DNA of 64,000 bases from an uncultured Agathobaculum sp. (lineage in GTDB: Bacteria > Bacillota > Clostridia > Oscillospirales > Butyricicoccaceae), in NCBI RefSeq assembly GCF_944384765.1, contig NZ_CALWUM010000009.1, forward strand, positions 1 to 64,000, in the 5' to 3' direction. A program made the translations under genes and the position numbers. The notes under the pieces are model-generated. The model worked only from the letters and a program-made list of their open reading frames with translations. It ran no database searches and was not told the DNA's origin. Shown here in pieces: positions 27,470 to 36,334 of this stretch (positions are counted from its first letter, which is position 1; each line of letters begins with the position of its first letter).

Positions 27470-28888
27470 ATGAATCAATACAAACGGCTGCTGAGCAACA
27501 CCTTTATATTTGCAGTCGGCACGTTCAGCTCCAAGATCCTGGTCATCCTGATGCTCCGCTTCTACACGGGCATGATGACCACGGACGAAATGGGCATCGC
27601 CGACCTGATCATCAAGACAACCAGCATCCTGTATCCGGTTGTCTCGCTGTCCATCGGGCAGGCGGTTATCCGATACGGGCTGGAGCGCCGCCGGCGCAAG
27701 CAGGATGTGTTCACGATCGGCATCATCACGGTGCTGTGCGGTTTTGTCATCGCGCTGCCCTTCCATCCGCTGCTCGGCCTGGTGCACTACAACACCTCCG
27801 CCGGTGCAACCGGCTCTCTGCTGGAATACCAGTGGCTGATTTATCTGTACGTGTTTACCTCGTGCACGCAGAATGTTTGTAGCCAGTTTATCCGCGCGCT
27901 GGGCTATGTCCGGCTGTACGCGATCGACGGCATCTTCCGCACATTTGTCACCATCGTGCTCAACATCCTTTACCTCAAGGTGTTCGAGTGGAACATCTTC
28001 GGCTATGTGTTCTCCATCATCTGCTCGGATGCGCTGTCCACTGTGTGCCTGTTCCTGATCGCCTCGCTGTGGAAGTATATCCGCCTGCACCGGCCGAACT
28101 TCTACCTGTGGCGCAGCATGCTGGCCTATTCCCTGCCGCTCGTGCCGGACGCAATCCTGGTCTATATCATCGGTTTTTCCGACCAGGCTTTCCTCGCCGC
28201 CATGCAGGATACTTCGGTCAGCGCGATCTATTCGATCGCCTACCGCGTACCCACGCTGATTGCGCTCGTCGCATCCATCTTTGTCGACGCCTGGCAGATC
28301 TCGATCGTCAACAACAATTCGCGCGAAGAACAGATCCGCTTTTTCTCCAACGTCGGCAACACATACAGCTCGATTGTGTTCATCATCGTCTCGGGCGGCA
28401 TTATGTGCGCCAAGCTGGCGATTACTGTACTGGCTGTACCGTCCTACTATATCGGCTGGACGTTCATTCCGATCCTGGCGCTTGGCGCAGGCTTCAACTG
28501 CCTGTCAAGTTTCCAGAAGAGTGTTTATCTGCTTGAAAAGCGCACGGTGCCCTCGTTCCTGTCCACCGCCTTTTCCGCAGTAATCAATGTGGTGCTGAAC
28601 GCGCTGCTCATCCCGCATTATGGCGGCACGGGTGCCGCTGCGGCAACCCTCATCAGCTATATTGCGCTGTTCCTATACCGCGCGATCGACAGCCGCCGGT
28701 TCATGCCTGTGCGCTGGAAGAAAAAGCGCCTTGCCGGCACGGTGCTGCTGACCGGTGTACAGGCGGCGCTCATGCTGCTCGAGCCGCCGCTGTGGCTGCT
28801 GTGGCAGATTTTGCTGTTCTTGCTGGTCACCCTGCTCAACAGCCGCGAACTGCTGGCGGGCGTTAAAAAACTGCTGCGCCGCGCATAA
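27470..28888 (+). CDS. Polysaccharide/oligosaccharide flippase (MATE/Wzx-like, MVF superfamily)
   Basis: A 472-residue membrane protein with about 12-14 helices. It starts YKRLLSNTFIFAVGTFSSKILVILML, the standard opening of Wzx-like and stage-V-B-like lipid-linked oligosaccharide flippases. The central NNSREEQIRFFSNVGNTYSSIVF and the C-terminal KSVYLLEKRTVPSFLSTAFSAVINVVLN segments also fit. It would move undecaprenyl-linked glycans across the membrane. It begins directly after the PAP2 stop codon and ends at a strong terminator. Confidence 0.88.
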   Translation: MNQYKRLLSNTFIFAVGTFSSKILVILMLRFYTGMMTTDEMGIADLIIKTTSILYPVVSLSIGQAVIRYGLERRRRKQDVFTIGIITVLCGFVIALPFHPLLGLVHYNTSAGATGSLLEYQWLIYLYVFTSCTQNVCSQFIRALGYVRLYAIDGIFRTFVTIVLNILYLKVFEWNIFGYVFSIICSDALSTVCLFLIASLWKYIRLHRPNFYLWRSMLAYSLPLVPDAILVYIIGFSDQAFLAAMQDTSVSAIYSIAYRVPTLIALVASIFVDAWQISIVNNNSREEQIRFFSNVGNTYSSIVFIIVSGGIMCAKLAITVLAVPSYYIGWTFIPILALGAGFNCLSSFQKSVYLLEKRTVPSFLSTAFSAVINVVLNALLIPHYGGTGAAAATLISYIALFLYRAIDSRRFMPVRWKKKRLAGTVLLTGVQAALMLLEPPLWLLWQILLFLLVTLLNSRELLAGVKKLLRRA

Positions 28889-28899
28889 AACCGGATACC

Positions 28900-28928
28900 A
28901 AAAAGAGACGCCTTTCGGCGTCTCTTTT
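28900..28928. terminator. Bidirectional intrinsic terminator
   Basis: The stem AGAGACGCC/GGCGTCTCT has a TTTC loop and A/T runs on both sides. It serves the flippase operon and the convergent Rrf2 gene. Confidence 0.88.
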
Positions 28929-28946
28929 GTTATGTCCTTATGCTTT

Positions 28947-29375
28947 TCAGATGGAGAAATCCAGTGGTTTTGCCCGGTTGACCAATTCTTCCAGTGTGAC
29001 AGCATCCAGATACTGATTGACAACATCATACAGCCCGCGCCAAAGTCCCAGCGTAATACAGTCATCCGCACGGGGGCATTCAATCGGATCGTGATCCAAA
29101 CAGGCGACCGGAGCCAGCGAGCCTTCCGTAATCCGCAGGATCTCGCCCACCGTGTAGTCGGCGGGATGACGAGCCAGCTGATAGCCGCCCTGCGCGCCGC
29201 GCGTGGAAGTGACAAAGCCCGCGCGGGTCAGCTGCACCACGATCTGCTCGAGATATTTTGCGGAAATTTCCTGCCTTTTGGAGATGTCTCGTAACGGGAT
29301 ATAGCCCGCTGCATCATGCTGCGCAAGATCGATCATCAGACGAAGTGCATATCTTCCCTTTGTCGAAATCTTCAT
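28947..29375 (-). CDS. Rrf2 family transcriptional regulator (IscR-like)
   Basis: A 142-residue winged-helix regulator. It begins MKISTKGRYALRLMIDLAQH and has the recognition segment ISAKYLEQIVVQLTRAGFVTSTRGAQGGYQLAR. Three cysteines at the IscR-like positions (ACLDHDPIECPRADDC) suggest an Fe-S cluster, so it may sense Fe-S or redox state. No isc/suf genes are next to it, and it may control a distant regulon or itself. I chose ATG 29375 with AGAGGG upstream. Confidence 0.92.
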   Translation of the reverse strand: MKISTKGRYALRLMIDLAQHDAAGYIPLRDISKRQEISAKYLEQIVVQLTRAGFVTSTRGAQGGYQLARHPADYTVGEILRITEGSLAPVACLDHDPIECPRADDCITLGLWRGLYDVVNQYLDAVTLEELVNRAKPLDFSI

Positions 29376-29396
29376 AAGCATCCCTCTCTTCGCATT

Positions 29397-29425
29397 ATTA
29401 TGCCACAAAATCGCTCCAATTTCAA
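29397..29425 (-). promoter_or_regulatory. Promoter of the Rrf2 gene
   Basis: On the minus strand TTGAAA (29425-29420) and CATAAT (29402-29397) are 17 bp apart. CGCATTAT (29391-29398) and ATAATGCG (29441-29448) are perfect inverted copies flanking the promoter and could be binding sites. Confidence 0.65.
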
Positions 29426-29453
29426 GCATAAATGCATATCATAATGCGGGCAA

Positions 29454-32054
29454 TCAGCGGCTTTGCAGGCTGCGTATCACATCTTCGATGTGCCGGCTCG
29501 CCTGCTCCACTTCCCACTTCAGCTCGGTTGCGGATAAACGCTCGGCACCGTGTCCCAAAATAATCATCTGCTCCATCCCGTCCGATGTGGCGACGCGCAC
29601 CCGGTGCTTGCGGGACAAATCATACGAGGCCTGCTCGATATACATATCCGCAGTTTCGGCCTCCTTGGTGTAGACCACGTGCAGCCCGTGCCGTTTCTCG
29701 ACTGAGCCCACGCCGCCCTTGACCTTGTATGCGTCAAACACCACGATCAGGTGGCACTTACGCACACTCTGGTAATTGCTCAAAATATTGATGAGCGCCT
29801 CACGCGCGGCGTTGACGTCCGCGTCCGCCATCGCGTGCAGCTCATCCCACGCAAAGATGATGTTATACCCATCCACAAGCAGGTAATCGTCCTGCCGGAT
29901 GCGTGTGACATACAGCTGTTCGAGCGAGGCCGCCTTTTTACGGCTCTGCTGGAACGCCTCAAACCCGCGGTCCTTGATCGGGCCGTAAGTGCGCTCAAAC
30001 AGTGCGCGCAGTTCCTGATCATCATCCAGCCCGGAAGCTGGCGCCGGTGCGTGATGCACGGGCGCTGCCTGTTCTTCGTCCTCATCCTGCGCCAGACGCA
30101 CGCCCGCATCCACATGCGCGTGTGTGCGTACCTCATTCCACGGGACGACATGTCCCGCCCCATGCGAGCAGAACACCGAATCCGCCGGATTCTCGGTGTC
30201 GCGCTCGGCCTCGTAGCCGATCTGCGCAATCACCTGCTCGGCATTGTGGCACGGCGCATAGCCGTGCACCGTGCAAGACAAACGGCCGCGGCCTTTTGAG
30301 TATGCCGCCACCTCGGTCCAGTAATTGCGCATTGCCGCGACCGGCGCGGTGCCGGTCAGCACGGTACCGGCTGCACCCTGTTCGGGCGGATCAAACGTGC
30401 CCTCCATGCGCTGAATATCGGTCATCGCGCGGCCGACGCACTCGTCCGGCAGTTCAAGCCGAAACGCATAATACGGCTCAAGCAGGATACTCTCCGCCTG
30501 CATCAGGCCGTTGCGCACCGCGCGATAGGTCGCCTGCCGGAAGTCGCCGCCCTCGGTATGTTTGACGTGCGCCCGCCCGGCAAGCAGGGTGATTTTCAGA
30601 TCGGTTACAGGCGAGCCAGTCAGCACGCCCAGATGAGACTTTTCCGCCAGATGGGTGAGTACCAGCCGCTGCCAGTTCAGGTCGAGCTGGTCGGTTGGGC
30701 AGGCGGTCGCATACTGCATCCCGCTGCCGCGCTCGCCCGGCTCGAGCAACAGATGCACCTCGGCATAATGGCGCAGCGGCTCAAAATGACCGATGCCGAC
30801 AACCGGCGCGGCAATCGTCTCCTTGTAGACAATGCTGCCCTCGTCAAATGATACCTGTACGCCAAAGCGCTCCTCGATCACGCGGGTCAGGATTTCGAGC
30901 TGCACTTCGCCCATCAGCTGCACATGGATTTCGCCCAGCCGCTCGTTCCACACCACGCGCAGCTGCGGGTCCTCTTCCTCGAGCTGGCGCAGGTTGCGCA
31001 GCATGGTGTGCGCGTCGCAATCCTCGGGCAGCATGACCCGATACCCCAGTACCGGCTCAAGCACGGGCGGCATCGCGCCGGCGGCTGCGCCCAGCCCCAT
31101 GCCGGGGCGGGTATGCGTCAGGCCGGTGACCGCACATACCATGCCGCATACCGCCCGCTCGGTGGTGCGGTATTTTTCGCCCGAGTACAGCCGGATCTGG
31201 TTGACCTTTTCCTGCCAGCCGCCATCCTCTTCGCCGGACAGCTGGCTGCGCACCGGCAGGCTGCCGCCGGTGACCTTGAGATAGGAAAGCCGGTTTCCCT
31301 GCGCGTCCCGCGCAATCTTGAACACCTGCGCACCGAACGCCTCGCCGTACTGCGGCATACGGGTATAGCGGTCGATCCCGTCCAGCAATTCGTGCACGCC
31401 TTTGAGTTTAAGCGCCGAGCCGAAGTAGCACGGAAACACCCGGCGCGCTGCGATCAGCCGGACAATGTCCTCGTCATCCATTTCACCCGTGGACAAATAG
31501 CGCTCGAGCAGCGCTTCGTCGCACATGGCGATCTCCTCAGCCAGGCTGTCCGCTGCACCAAAGTCGATGCAGCTGCTATCCAGCCGGCGGCGCAGTTCGT
31601 CCAGCAGCGCAGCGCGGTCGGTGCCCGCAATATCCATTTTGTTGATGAACAGAAAGGTCGGGATATGATGGCGCGCGAGCAGCCGCCAGAGCGTTTCCGT
31701 ATGCGCCTGCACACCGTCCGTTCCGCTGATAACCAGTACCGCATAGTCCAGCACCTGCAACGTGCGCTCCATCTCAGCAGAAAAATCCACATGACCCGGC
31801 GTGTCCAGCAGGGTTACCGCCGTGTGCGCCAGCAGCAGCTCTGCCTGCTTGGAAAAAATCGTGATCCCGCGCTCGCGTTCGAGCGCAAACGTATCCAGAA
31901 ACGCATCCCGGTGATCCACCCGTCCGAGTTTTTTGAGCATGCCGGAAGAAAACAGCAGCGCCTCGGACAGCGTTGTCTTGCCCGCGTCAACATGGGCCAA
32001 CAGACCTGTACAAATCCGCTTGCTGGGCTGCTTTGTCTCGGTCTGTCCGGCCAT
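29454..32054 (-). CDS. TetM-like translation-factor GTPase fused to a C-terminal NYN (YacP/Rae1-like) nuclease domain
   Basis: An 866-residue cytoplasmic protein. Residues 1 to about 660 are an EF-G-like ribosome-protection GTPase of the TetM/TetO class: G1 AHVDAGKTT (20-28), G3 DTPGHVD (84-90), G4 NKMD (138-141), then domains II-V ending in ENPADSVFCSHGAGHVVPW. After a low-complexity linker, residues 722-866 form a NYN/DUF901 domain (DYLLVDGYNIIFAWDEL, IVVFDAYKV, ETADMYIEQAS, VATSDGMEQM) with the acidic residues expected of the ribosome A-site endonuclease Rae1 (YacP). TetM-type GTPases and Rae1 both visit the ribosomal A site, so the fusion is mechanistically suggestive. Tetracycline resistance should not be assumed. 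ATG 32054 has AGAGGTGG upstream. Confidence 0.9.
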   Translation of the reverse strand: MAGQTETKQPSKRICTGLLAHVDAGKTTLSEALLFSSGMLKKLGRVDHRDAFLDTFALERERGITIFSKQAELLLAHTAVTLLDTPGHVDFSAEMERTLQVLDYAVLVISGTDGVQAHTETLWRLLARHHIPTFLFINKMDIAGTDRAALLDELRRRLDSSCIDFGAADSLAEEIAMCDEALLERYLSTGEMDDEDIVRLIAARRVFPCYFGSALKLKGVHELLDGIDRYTRMPQYGEAFGAQVFKIARDAQGNRLSYLKVTGGSLPVRSQLSGEEDGGWQEKVNQIRLYSGEKYRTTERAVCGMVCAVTGLTHTRPGMGLGAAAGAMPPVLEPVLGYRVMLPEDCDAHTMLRNLRQLEEEDPQLRVVWNERLGEIHVQLMGEVQLEILTRVIEERFGVQVSFDEGSIVYKETIAAPVVGIGHFEPLRHYAEVHLLLEPGERGSGMQYATACPTDQLDLNWQRLVLTHLAEKSHLGVLTGSPVTDLKITLLAGRAHVKHTEGGDFRQATYRAVRNGLMQAESILLEPYYAFRLELPDECVGRAMTDIQRMEGTFDPPEQGAAGTVLTGTAPVAAMRNYWTEVAAYSKGRGRLSCTVHGYAPCHNAEQVIAQIGYEAERDTENPADSVFCSHGAGHVVPWNEVRTHAHVDAGVRLAQDEDEEQAAPVHHAPAPASGLDDDQELRALFERTYGPIKDRGFEAFQQSRKKAASLEQLYVTRIRQDDYLLVDGYNIIFAWDELHAMADADVNAAREALINILSNYQSVRKCHLIVVFDAYKVKGGVGSVEKRHGLHVVYTKEAETADMYIEQASYDLSRKHRVRVATSDGMEQMIILGHGAERLSATELKWEVEQASRHIEDVIRSLQSR

Positions 32055-32087
32055 GAAAAGCCACCTCTCATAACAATGTTTTTCTAT

Positions 32088-32116
32088 AGTATACCATAAT
32101 AATTCGCAATCGTCGA
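32088..32116 (-). promoter_or_regulatory. Promoter of the TetM-NYN fusion gene
   Basis: On the minus strand TCGACG (32116-32111) and an extended -10 TGGTATACT (hexamer 32093-32088) are 17 bp apart. Confidence 0.65.
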
Positions 32117-32239
32117 GACATTCTTCGTGCGTGCTGTCCTGCTTCGTCTCCGGTGCAGACACCAGATGGACAGCGCGGTGAACACCGCCAGATACGGCAG
32201 GCTGAACAGCACAAATGGAGAGGATGCCGAGAAAGCTCC

Positions 32240-32401
32240 TGACGATGCCGCACAGCAGCACCGCCGCCTGATTGGCAAAGCGCGGCGTACGGCACCGGCC
32301 TGCGTCTGGTGGCGCAGATCGCTGCGGCCCATGGTGGACAGTCGGTATTTTCCGCCGGAAGCCCGTTCCGCTGTGAAATCCGGCTGCCCGCCGGTTCGTG
32401 A
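32240..32401 (+). pseudogene. Remnant of a sensor histidine kinase C terminus
   Basis: In one plus-strand frame the bases just before the TGA at 32399-32401 read GTGLRLVAQIAAAHGG, then FSAGSPFRCEIRLP. This is the G2 box and last strands of a histidine-kinase ATPase domain. No upstream kinase sequence joins it in frame, so it appears to be a decayed 3' end. The rest of the 32055-32462 gap holds the promoters listed here and, on the minus strand, a short hydrophobic stretch (32110-32210) that might be another remnant. Confidence 0.55.
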
Positions 32402-32427
32402 ACCGGTGGCGCGGACCGAGCGCAATG

Positions 32428-32436
32428 TGTTATAAT
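32428..32436 (+). promoter_or_regulatory. Extended -10 promoter of the MBL-fold gene
   Basis: TGTTATAAT gives a consensus TATAAT (32431-32436) with the TGn extension. No good -35 is present, which is usual for extended -10 promoters. Confidence 0.6.
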
Positions 32437-32462
32437 GAGAAAAAACACACGGAGGGATGGCT

Positions 32463-33131
32463 GTGATTCAAACGCGCCTGTTTCGGGAGAACTTTTATAT
32501 TTTGGAGGATGACCGCGTGCGGCAGTTCCTGCTGGTGGAGCCTGACCGGGCCCTGCTGATCGACACGGGCTTTCCGGACAGCGATGTGGCTGGCGCGGTA
32601 CGCGCGATCACGGACGCACCGGTCACCGTCATCCTGACACACGGCGACATGGACCACACTGGTGGTCTATCCGCCTTTGGTTCGTGCTACCTGCACCCGG
32701 ATGACTGGCACCTGGTCCACGAGCCGGTGCAGCTGCTGCCGCTGCGCGAGGGCGATGTATTCACCTGCGCCGGTTACCGGTTGGAGACCATTGAAATCCC
32801 CGGCCACACCTATGGCAGCGTGGCGTTTTTTGACCGTGCGCACCGCCTGCTGCTGCCCGGCGATTCGGTGCAGAAGGATGGACCGATCTACCTGTTCGGC
32901 GCGCACCGCAACATGGACCTGTATATCGAGAGCCTGCGCAAGCTGGCCCGTTGGGCCGATCTTGCCGACACCATTCTCCCCTGTCACCATGTGTGCCCGA
33001 TCGATCCCAGCTATATCGAGAAAGACCTGGAGGACGCGCTTGCACTGCGCGCGGGCAAGCTGCCCGGCGTGCCGCACGCAACCATGCCCTGCTCGACTTT
33101 TCAGGGCAAATGGACCGCGTTTTACGCATAA
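32463..33131 (+). CDS. MBL-fold metallo-hydrolase
   Basis: A 222-residue metallo-beta-lactamase-fold hydrolase. The metal-binding motif HGDMDHTGG, the later His in IPGHTYGS, the Asp in LLPGDSV and His in LPCHHV form a full dinuclear site, as in glyoxalase-II-like enzymes. The substrate is unknown. I chose GTG 32463 because GGAGGG abuts the upstream ATG 32457 but lies six bases before the GTG. It is monocistronic between an extended -10 promoter and a terminator. Confidence 0.88.
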   Translation: MIQTRLFRENFYILEDDRVRQFLLVEPDRALLIDTGFPDSDVAGAVRAITDAPVTVILTHGDMDHTGGLSAFGSCYLHPDDWHLVHEPVQLLPLREGDVFTCAGYRLETIEIPGHTYGSVAFFDRAHRLLLPGDSVQKDGPIYLFGAHRNMDLYIESLRKLARWADLADTILPCHHVCPIDPSYIEKDLEDALALRAGKLPGVPHATMPCSTFQGKWTAFYA

Positions 33132-33133
33132 TA

Positions 33134-33178
33134 AAGCATCCCGCCGGGACGGTGAAATCCGTCGGCGGGATGCTTTTC
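33134..33178. terminator. Intrinsic terminator between the MBL-fold gene and dcd
   Basis: A long stem, GCATCCCGCCG pairing with CGGCGGGATGC around an inner hairpin, with AAA and TTTT flanks. It can act for both convergent genes. Confidence 0.82.
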
Positions 33179-33180
33179 GT

Positions 33181-33708
33181 TTATTTGTCTTTTTCGAAAT
33201 CGCGGTACAGCAGGCTGGGCTGGATGCCCGTGTTGTTCTGGTATTTGCCGCTCGAGTAGAGGTCGTACTCGCCGTCAATATCGTGGTAATAGATCTGGCA
33301 GATCTCCACATTGGGGTAAATGCGGATGGGCTGCACGCAGAAGATCTCGAGCGTCCAGTAGCCCGCAAAACCCACGTCGCCAAAGCCCGCGGTCACATGA
33401 ATGAAAAGGCCCAGCCGCCCGGTCGAGGAGCGGCCCTCGAGCATAGGGATGTAGCGGTCGGTTTTGGTGTATTCATTCGTGCGGCCGAGATACAGCCGGT
33501 TGGGCTCAAGCAGCAGCCCTTCCTCGGGGATCTCGATGCGGTGCGCGGTATTGGGCTTCTTCATGTCGAGCACATGTTCGTCGTACACGAGCAGTTCGTT
33601 TGCCAGCGACAGGTTGTAGCTATTCGGGTTGACGCGGGCGGGGTCAAACGGCTCGATGACGATCTCCTTGCCCATGTGCTTGACGATCTCCCTGCCGGAT
33701 AAAATCAT
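33181..33708 (-). CDS. dcd: dCTP deaminase
   Basis: A 175-residue trimeric enzyme that deaminates dCTP to dUTP (or, if bifunctional, directly to dUMP). Family landmarks are MILSGREIVKHM, PNSYNLSLANELLVY, EGRSSTGRLGLFIHVTAGFGDVGFAGYWTLE with the catalytic Glu, and SSGKYQNNTGIQPS at the end. It supplies dUMP for ThyX. ATG 33708 has AGGAGG seven bases upstream; the longer frame is not conserved protein. It lies 61 bp after rqcH. Confidence 0.95.
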   Translation of the reverse strand: MILSGREIVKHMGKEIVIEPFDPARVNPNSYNLSLANELLVYDEHVLDMKKPNTAHRIEIPEEGLLLEPNRLYLGRTNEYTKTDRYIPMLEGRSSTGRLGLFIHVTAGFGDVGFAGYWTLEIFCVQPIRIYPNVEICQIYYHDIDGEYDLYSSGKYQNNTGIQPSLLYRDFEKDK

Positions 33709-33769
33709 GGGGGTCCCTCCTGTTTGGTATGTATGGCCGCGCTGGGTGTCGGCGCGGCTGCTCGTTTTT

Positions 33770-35545
33770 TCATTCCACGCGCAGTTTTTCGACCGTCGCT
33801 TCGTCCGGCGTGACATAGGCGGTCTGATACACATGGTAGATCACCATGCCCGGCTTGGCGCCCGCCGGTTTTTTGACCTGGCGCACCGGCGTGTAGTCCA
33901 CCGGCACGCGCGAGGAATGGCGCGCCTTGGAGTGATAGGCCGCGATCATCGCAGCCTCGGTCATGGCCTGGTCGGTCGGCTCGCGGCCGTCGGTCACAAG
34001 GATGACGTGCGAGCCATGGATCTTCTGCGTGTGGAACCAGATATCGCTCTTGAAGGCGGTCTTGAGCGTGAGCAGGTCGTTCTGCAAATTGTTCTTGCCC
34101 GCGAACACGTCAAACCCGTCGCTCGTGCGGTAGTGGAACGGCTTGGCCTGCACAGGCTTCGCGCGCAGCTTTTTGTTGCGTGTCTGCTTGTTCGACAGTA
34201 CGCCCGCCTGGGTCAGCTCCTCGCGCAGCTGCGCGAGGTCGCGCTCGCTCTCGGCCTCGCCGAGACTCACCAGCACGCTTTCCAGATAGTCGAGCTCCTC
34301 GCTTCCCTGCGCGATCTGCTTTGTCAGCACTTCCTCGGCGGTCTTGGCCTTGTTGTACTGCTTGAAATACCGCTGCGCATTCTGCTGCGGCGTCAGGCGC
34401 ACATCGAGTGTGATCTCGACTTCCGGGCAGTCCGGATCGTAGTAGTCCACGACCGTCGCCTTGCGCATGCCCTTTTCCAGCTGATACAGATTGGCGGTGA
34501 TCAGATCGCCCATGCGCTTGTACTGCTCACGGTTGTGTGTCGCGTCCAGTTCCTTGCGCTGCACGGCGAGCTTGCGCGCCAAGCGGTCGCGCGCGTTGAC
34601 CACAGTCTTATGCAAATCGGCCGAGCGGCGCGCCATGCGCTCAGCCTTGCCTTTTTTCTCGAAAAACGCCGCAAGCAGCGCGGAAAAGCTGTCCGCCTGC
34701 GACAGGTTCATCACGCCCTCATACTGCGTGACCGGCAGAAAGGTGAAATCGAATACCCCGCCGTCCTCCGCGCGCGTGAGCAGATAGGGCTTCCAGCGCT
34801 TTTCGCGCACAAAGTCCATCAAATCGTCAAACACGCGGGCGAGCGCCTGCCGCTCTTCCGCTGTCATCTGGCCGACCGGCTTTGCTGCGTCCCCGGTTGC
34901 GCGGTAGGACAGCTCGCGGCACAGCAGCGGCGAAAAGCCGAGCAGCTGGCCCAACAGGAAGCGGTCCAGCCCCTGCTCGCCGTCCGCCTGCGCTGCTGCG
35001 GCCGCAAGCCCCGTGCCCGACAGGGTGAACGGGTCGTGCTTGTCCTGCGGGGGCGGCATACGGTAAAACAGTCCGGGCAGCACCTGACGCTTGCCGGACA
35101 GGTCGCCGTCCACGCGGCGCAGCGCATCGATAATGCGGTTGTCCTCGCCGCACAGGATGACGTTGGAGTGCTTGCCCATCAGCTCGACAATCAGGTGCTT
35201 TTTGCAGGGCACGCCCATTTCGTCCGTGGTGTCCAGCTCGATCGAAAACATACGCTCGACCGCAGGCTGGGTGATAGCCGCAATCTTCGCCCCCTGCACA
35301 TGCTTGCGCAGCAGCATACAGAACATGGGCGGCGCGGCGGGGTTTTCACGCGCGGCGTCGATAAAATGCGCGCGCGGCGCGCCTGCGGCGATCGAAAGCA
35401 GCAGGCGGCGTGCGCCGCCCTGCCCGCGTGTCTGCAGCACGACTTCATCCCGGTCGGGCTGATAGACCTTTTCAATGCGGCAGCCTGCCAGCGTATGGTT
35501 GAGTTCATCTGTCACTGCCCCAAGGCAGATCGCATCTAATGGCAT
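33770..35545 (-). CDS. rqcH: Ribosome-associated quality control protein RqcH (NFACT family)
   Basis: A 591-residue NFACT protein. The N-terminal NFACT-N domain (MPLDAICLGAVTDELN, IEKVYQPDRDEVVLQ) is followed by HhH and coiled-coil regions (about 280-430). The NFACT-R domain near the C terminus carries SDIWFHTQKIHGSHVIL. RqcH binds peptidyl-tRNA-obstructed 50S subunits and adds alanine tails that mark the nascent chain for degradation; older annotations call it fibronectin-binding protein. It lies 12 bp after the Nif3-like gene, in an operon with trmK. Confidence 0.94.
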   Translation of the reverse strand: MPLDAICLGAVTDELNHTLAGCRIEKVYQPDRDEVVLQTRGQGGARRLLLSIAAGAPRAHFIDAARENPAAPPMFCMLLRKHVQGAKIAAITQPAVERMFSIELDTTDEMGVPCKKHLIVELMGKHSNVILCGEDNRIIDALRRVDGDLSGKRQVLPGLFYRMPPPQDKHDPFTLSGTGLAAAAAQADGEQGLDRFLLGQLLGFSPLLCRELSYRATGDAAKPVGQMTAEERQALARVFDDLMDFVREKRWKPYLLTRAEDGGVFDFTFLPVTQYEGVMNLSQADSFSALLAAFFEKKGKAERMARRSADLHKTVVNARDRLARKLAVQRKELDATHNREQYKRMGDLITANLYQLEKGMRKATVVDYYDPDCPEVEITLDVRLTPQQNAQRYFKQYNKAKTAEEVLTKQIAQGSEELDYLESVLVSLGEAESERDLAQLREELTQAGVLSNKQTRNKKLRAKPVQAKPFHYRTSDGFDVFAGKNNLQNDLLTLKTAFKSDIWFHTQKIHGSHVILVTDGREPTDQAMTEAAMIAAYHSKARHSSRVPVDYTPVRQVKKPAGAKPGMVIYHVYQTAYVTPDEATVEKLRVE

Positions 35546-35557
35546 AGTGATTCTTCC

Positions 35558-36334
35558 TTACACAAACTGAATGCAGTCCGCATGACGCGTGGACACTGCC
35601 GTGCGAACCTGCGGAAAAGCGGCAAAAATGCGGTCGGCAAACACGGCCGCAACCGGGTTTTCGGTCGGGAAATGGCCCGCGTCGACCAGCGTCAGGCCGA
35701 GCGACTGCGCGCGCTGCATCAGGTCATAGCTGCAGTCGCCGATCACAAACGCATCCGCGCCCTTGGCAAGCGCAAAATCCATCAGTTTGCCGCACGCGCC
35801 GCCGCCGACCGCCACGCGGCGGATCGGCTTGCCGCCGTCGCAAAAGCGCACGCCGCCCGCGCGCAGGCATTCCTTGACATAGAGCGCAAACTCCCGCGGC
35901 TGCATTTCGCGCGGCAGGTCGCCCACGCGGCCGAGCATGCCGTTTTCGCCCGCTTCCATATTTTCCACCCCGGTCAGGAACAGTGCAGAGGCGAGCGCAT
36001 CGTTGACGCCGCCCTCGGCGCAGTCCGCGTTGGTGTGCATGCAGATGAGCGCAATATCGTGCTTGATCGCCGCACGCAGGATGCGCCCGGTCGCGTCATC
36101 CGTTGTCACGCGGCTGACCGAAGTAAAGATCGCCGGATGGTGCGCCACAACCAATTGTGCGCCCTGTTCAGCTGCCTCGGCCACGACTTCTTCGGTCACA
36201 TCAAGCGCGCAGAGCACGCTTGTGACAGCCTGCGCGCGATCGCCGCACAGCAGACCGACGTTATCCCAGCTCTCCGCCAGCGCGGGCGGCGTAAAGCCTT
36301 CCAGAAAAGTCAGAATATCCTGAACTGTCATCAT
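35558..36334 (-). CDS. Nif3-like dinuclear metal center protein (DUF34/YqfO-type)
   Basis: A 258-residue member of the Nif3/DUF34 family of hexameric proteins with a two-metal site. The metal-binding residues are readable in VAHHPAIF, HTNAD and the C-terminal DAGHFPTE region. Start MTVQDILTFLEGF is typical. Length corresponds to the form lacking the extra central domain of longer YqfO proteins. The biochemical function is unsettled, although a GTP cyclohydrolase-like role was once proposed. Its ATG overlaps the trmK stop, a pairing well known from Bacillus (yqfN-yqfO). Confidence 0.94.
   Translation of the reverse strand: MMTVQDILTFLEGFTPPALAESWDNVGLLCGDRAQAVTSVLCALDVTEEVVAEAAEQGAQLVVAHHPAIFTSVSRVTTDDATGRILRAAIKHDIALICMHTNADCAEGGVNDALASALFLTGVENMEAGENGMLGRVGDLPREMQPREFALYVKECLRAGGVRFCDGGKPIRRVAVGGGACGKLMDFALAKGADAFVIGDCSYDLMQRAQSLGLTLVDAGHFPTENPVAAVFADRIFAAFPQVRTAVSTRHADCIQFV

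Noticed and set aside
29454..32054. Acquired tetracycline resistance gene
   Set aside because: The protein is TetM-like but carries a NYN fusion, sits in core genome with host-like base composition and has no mobile flanks, so a housekeeping role is more likely.
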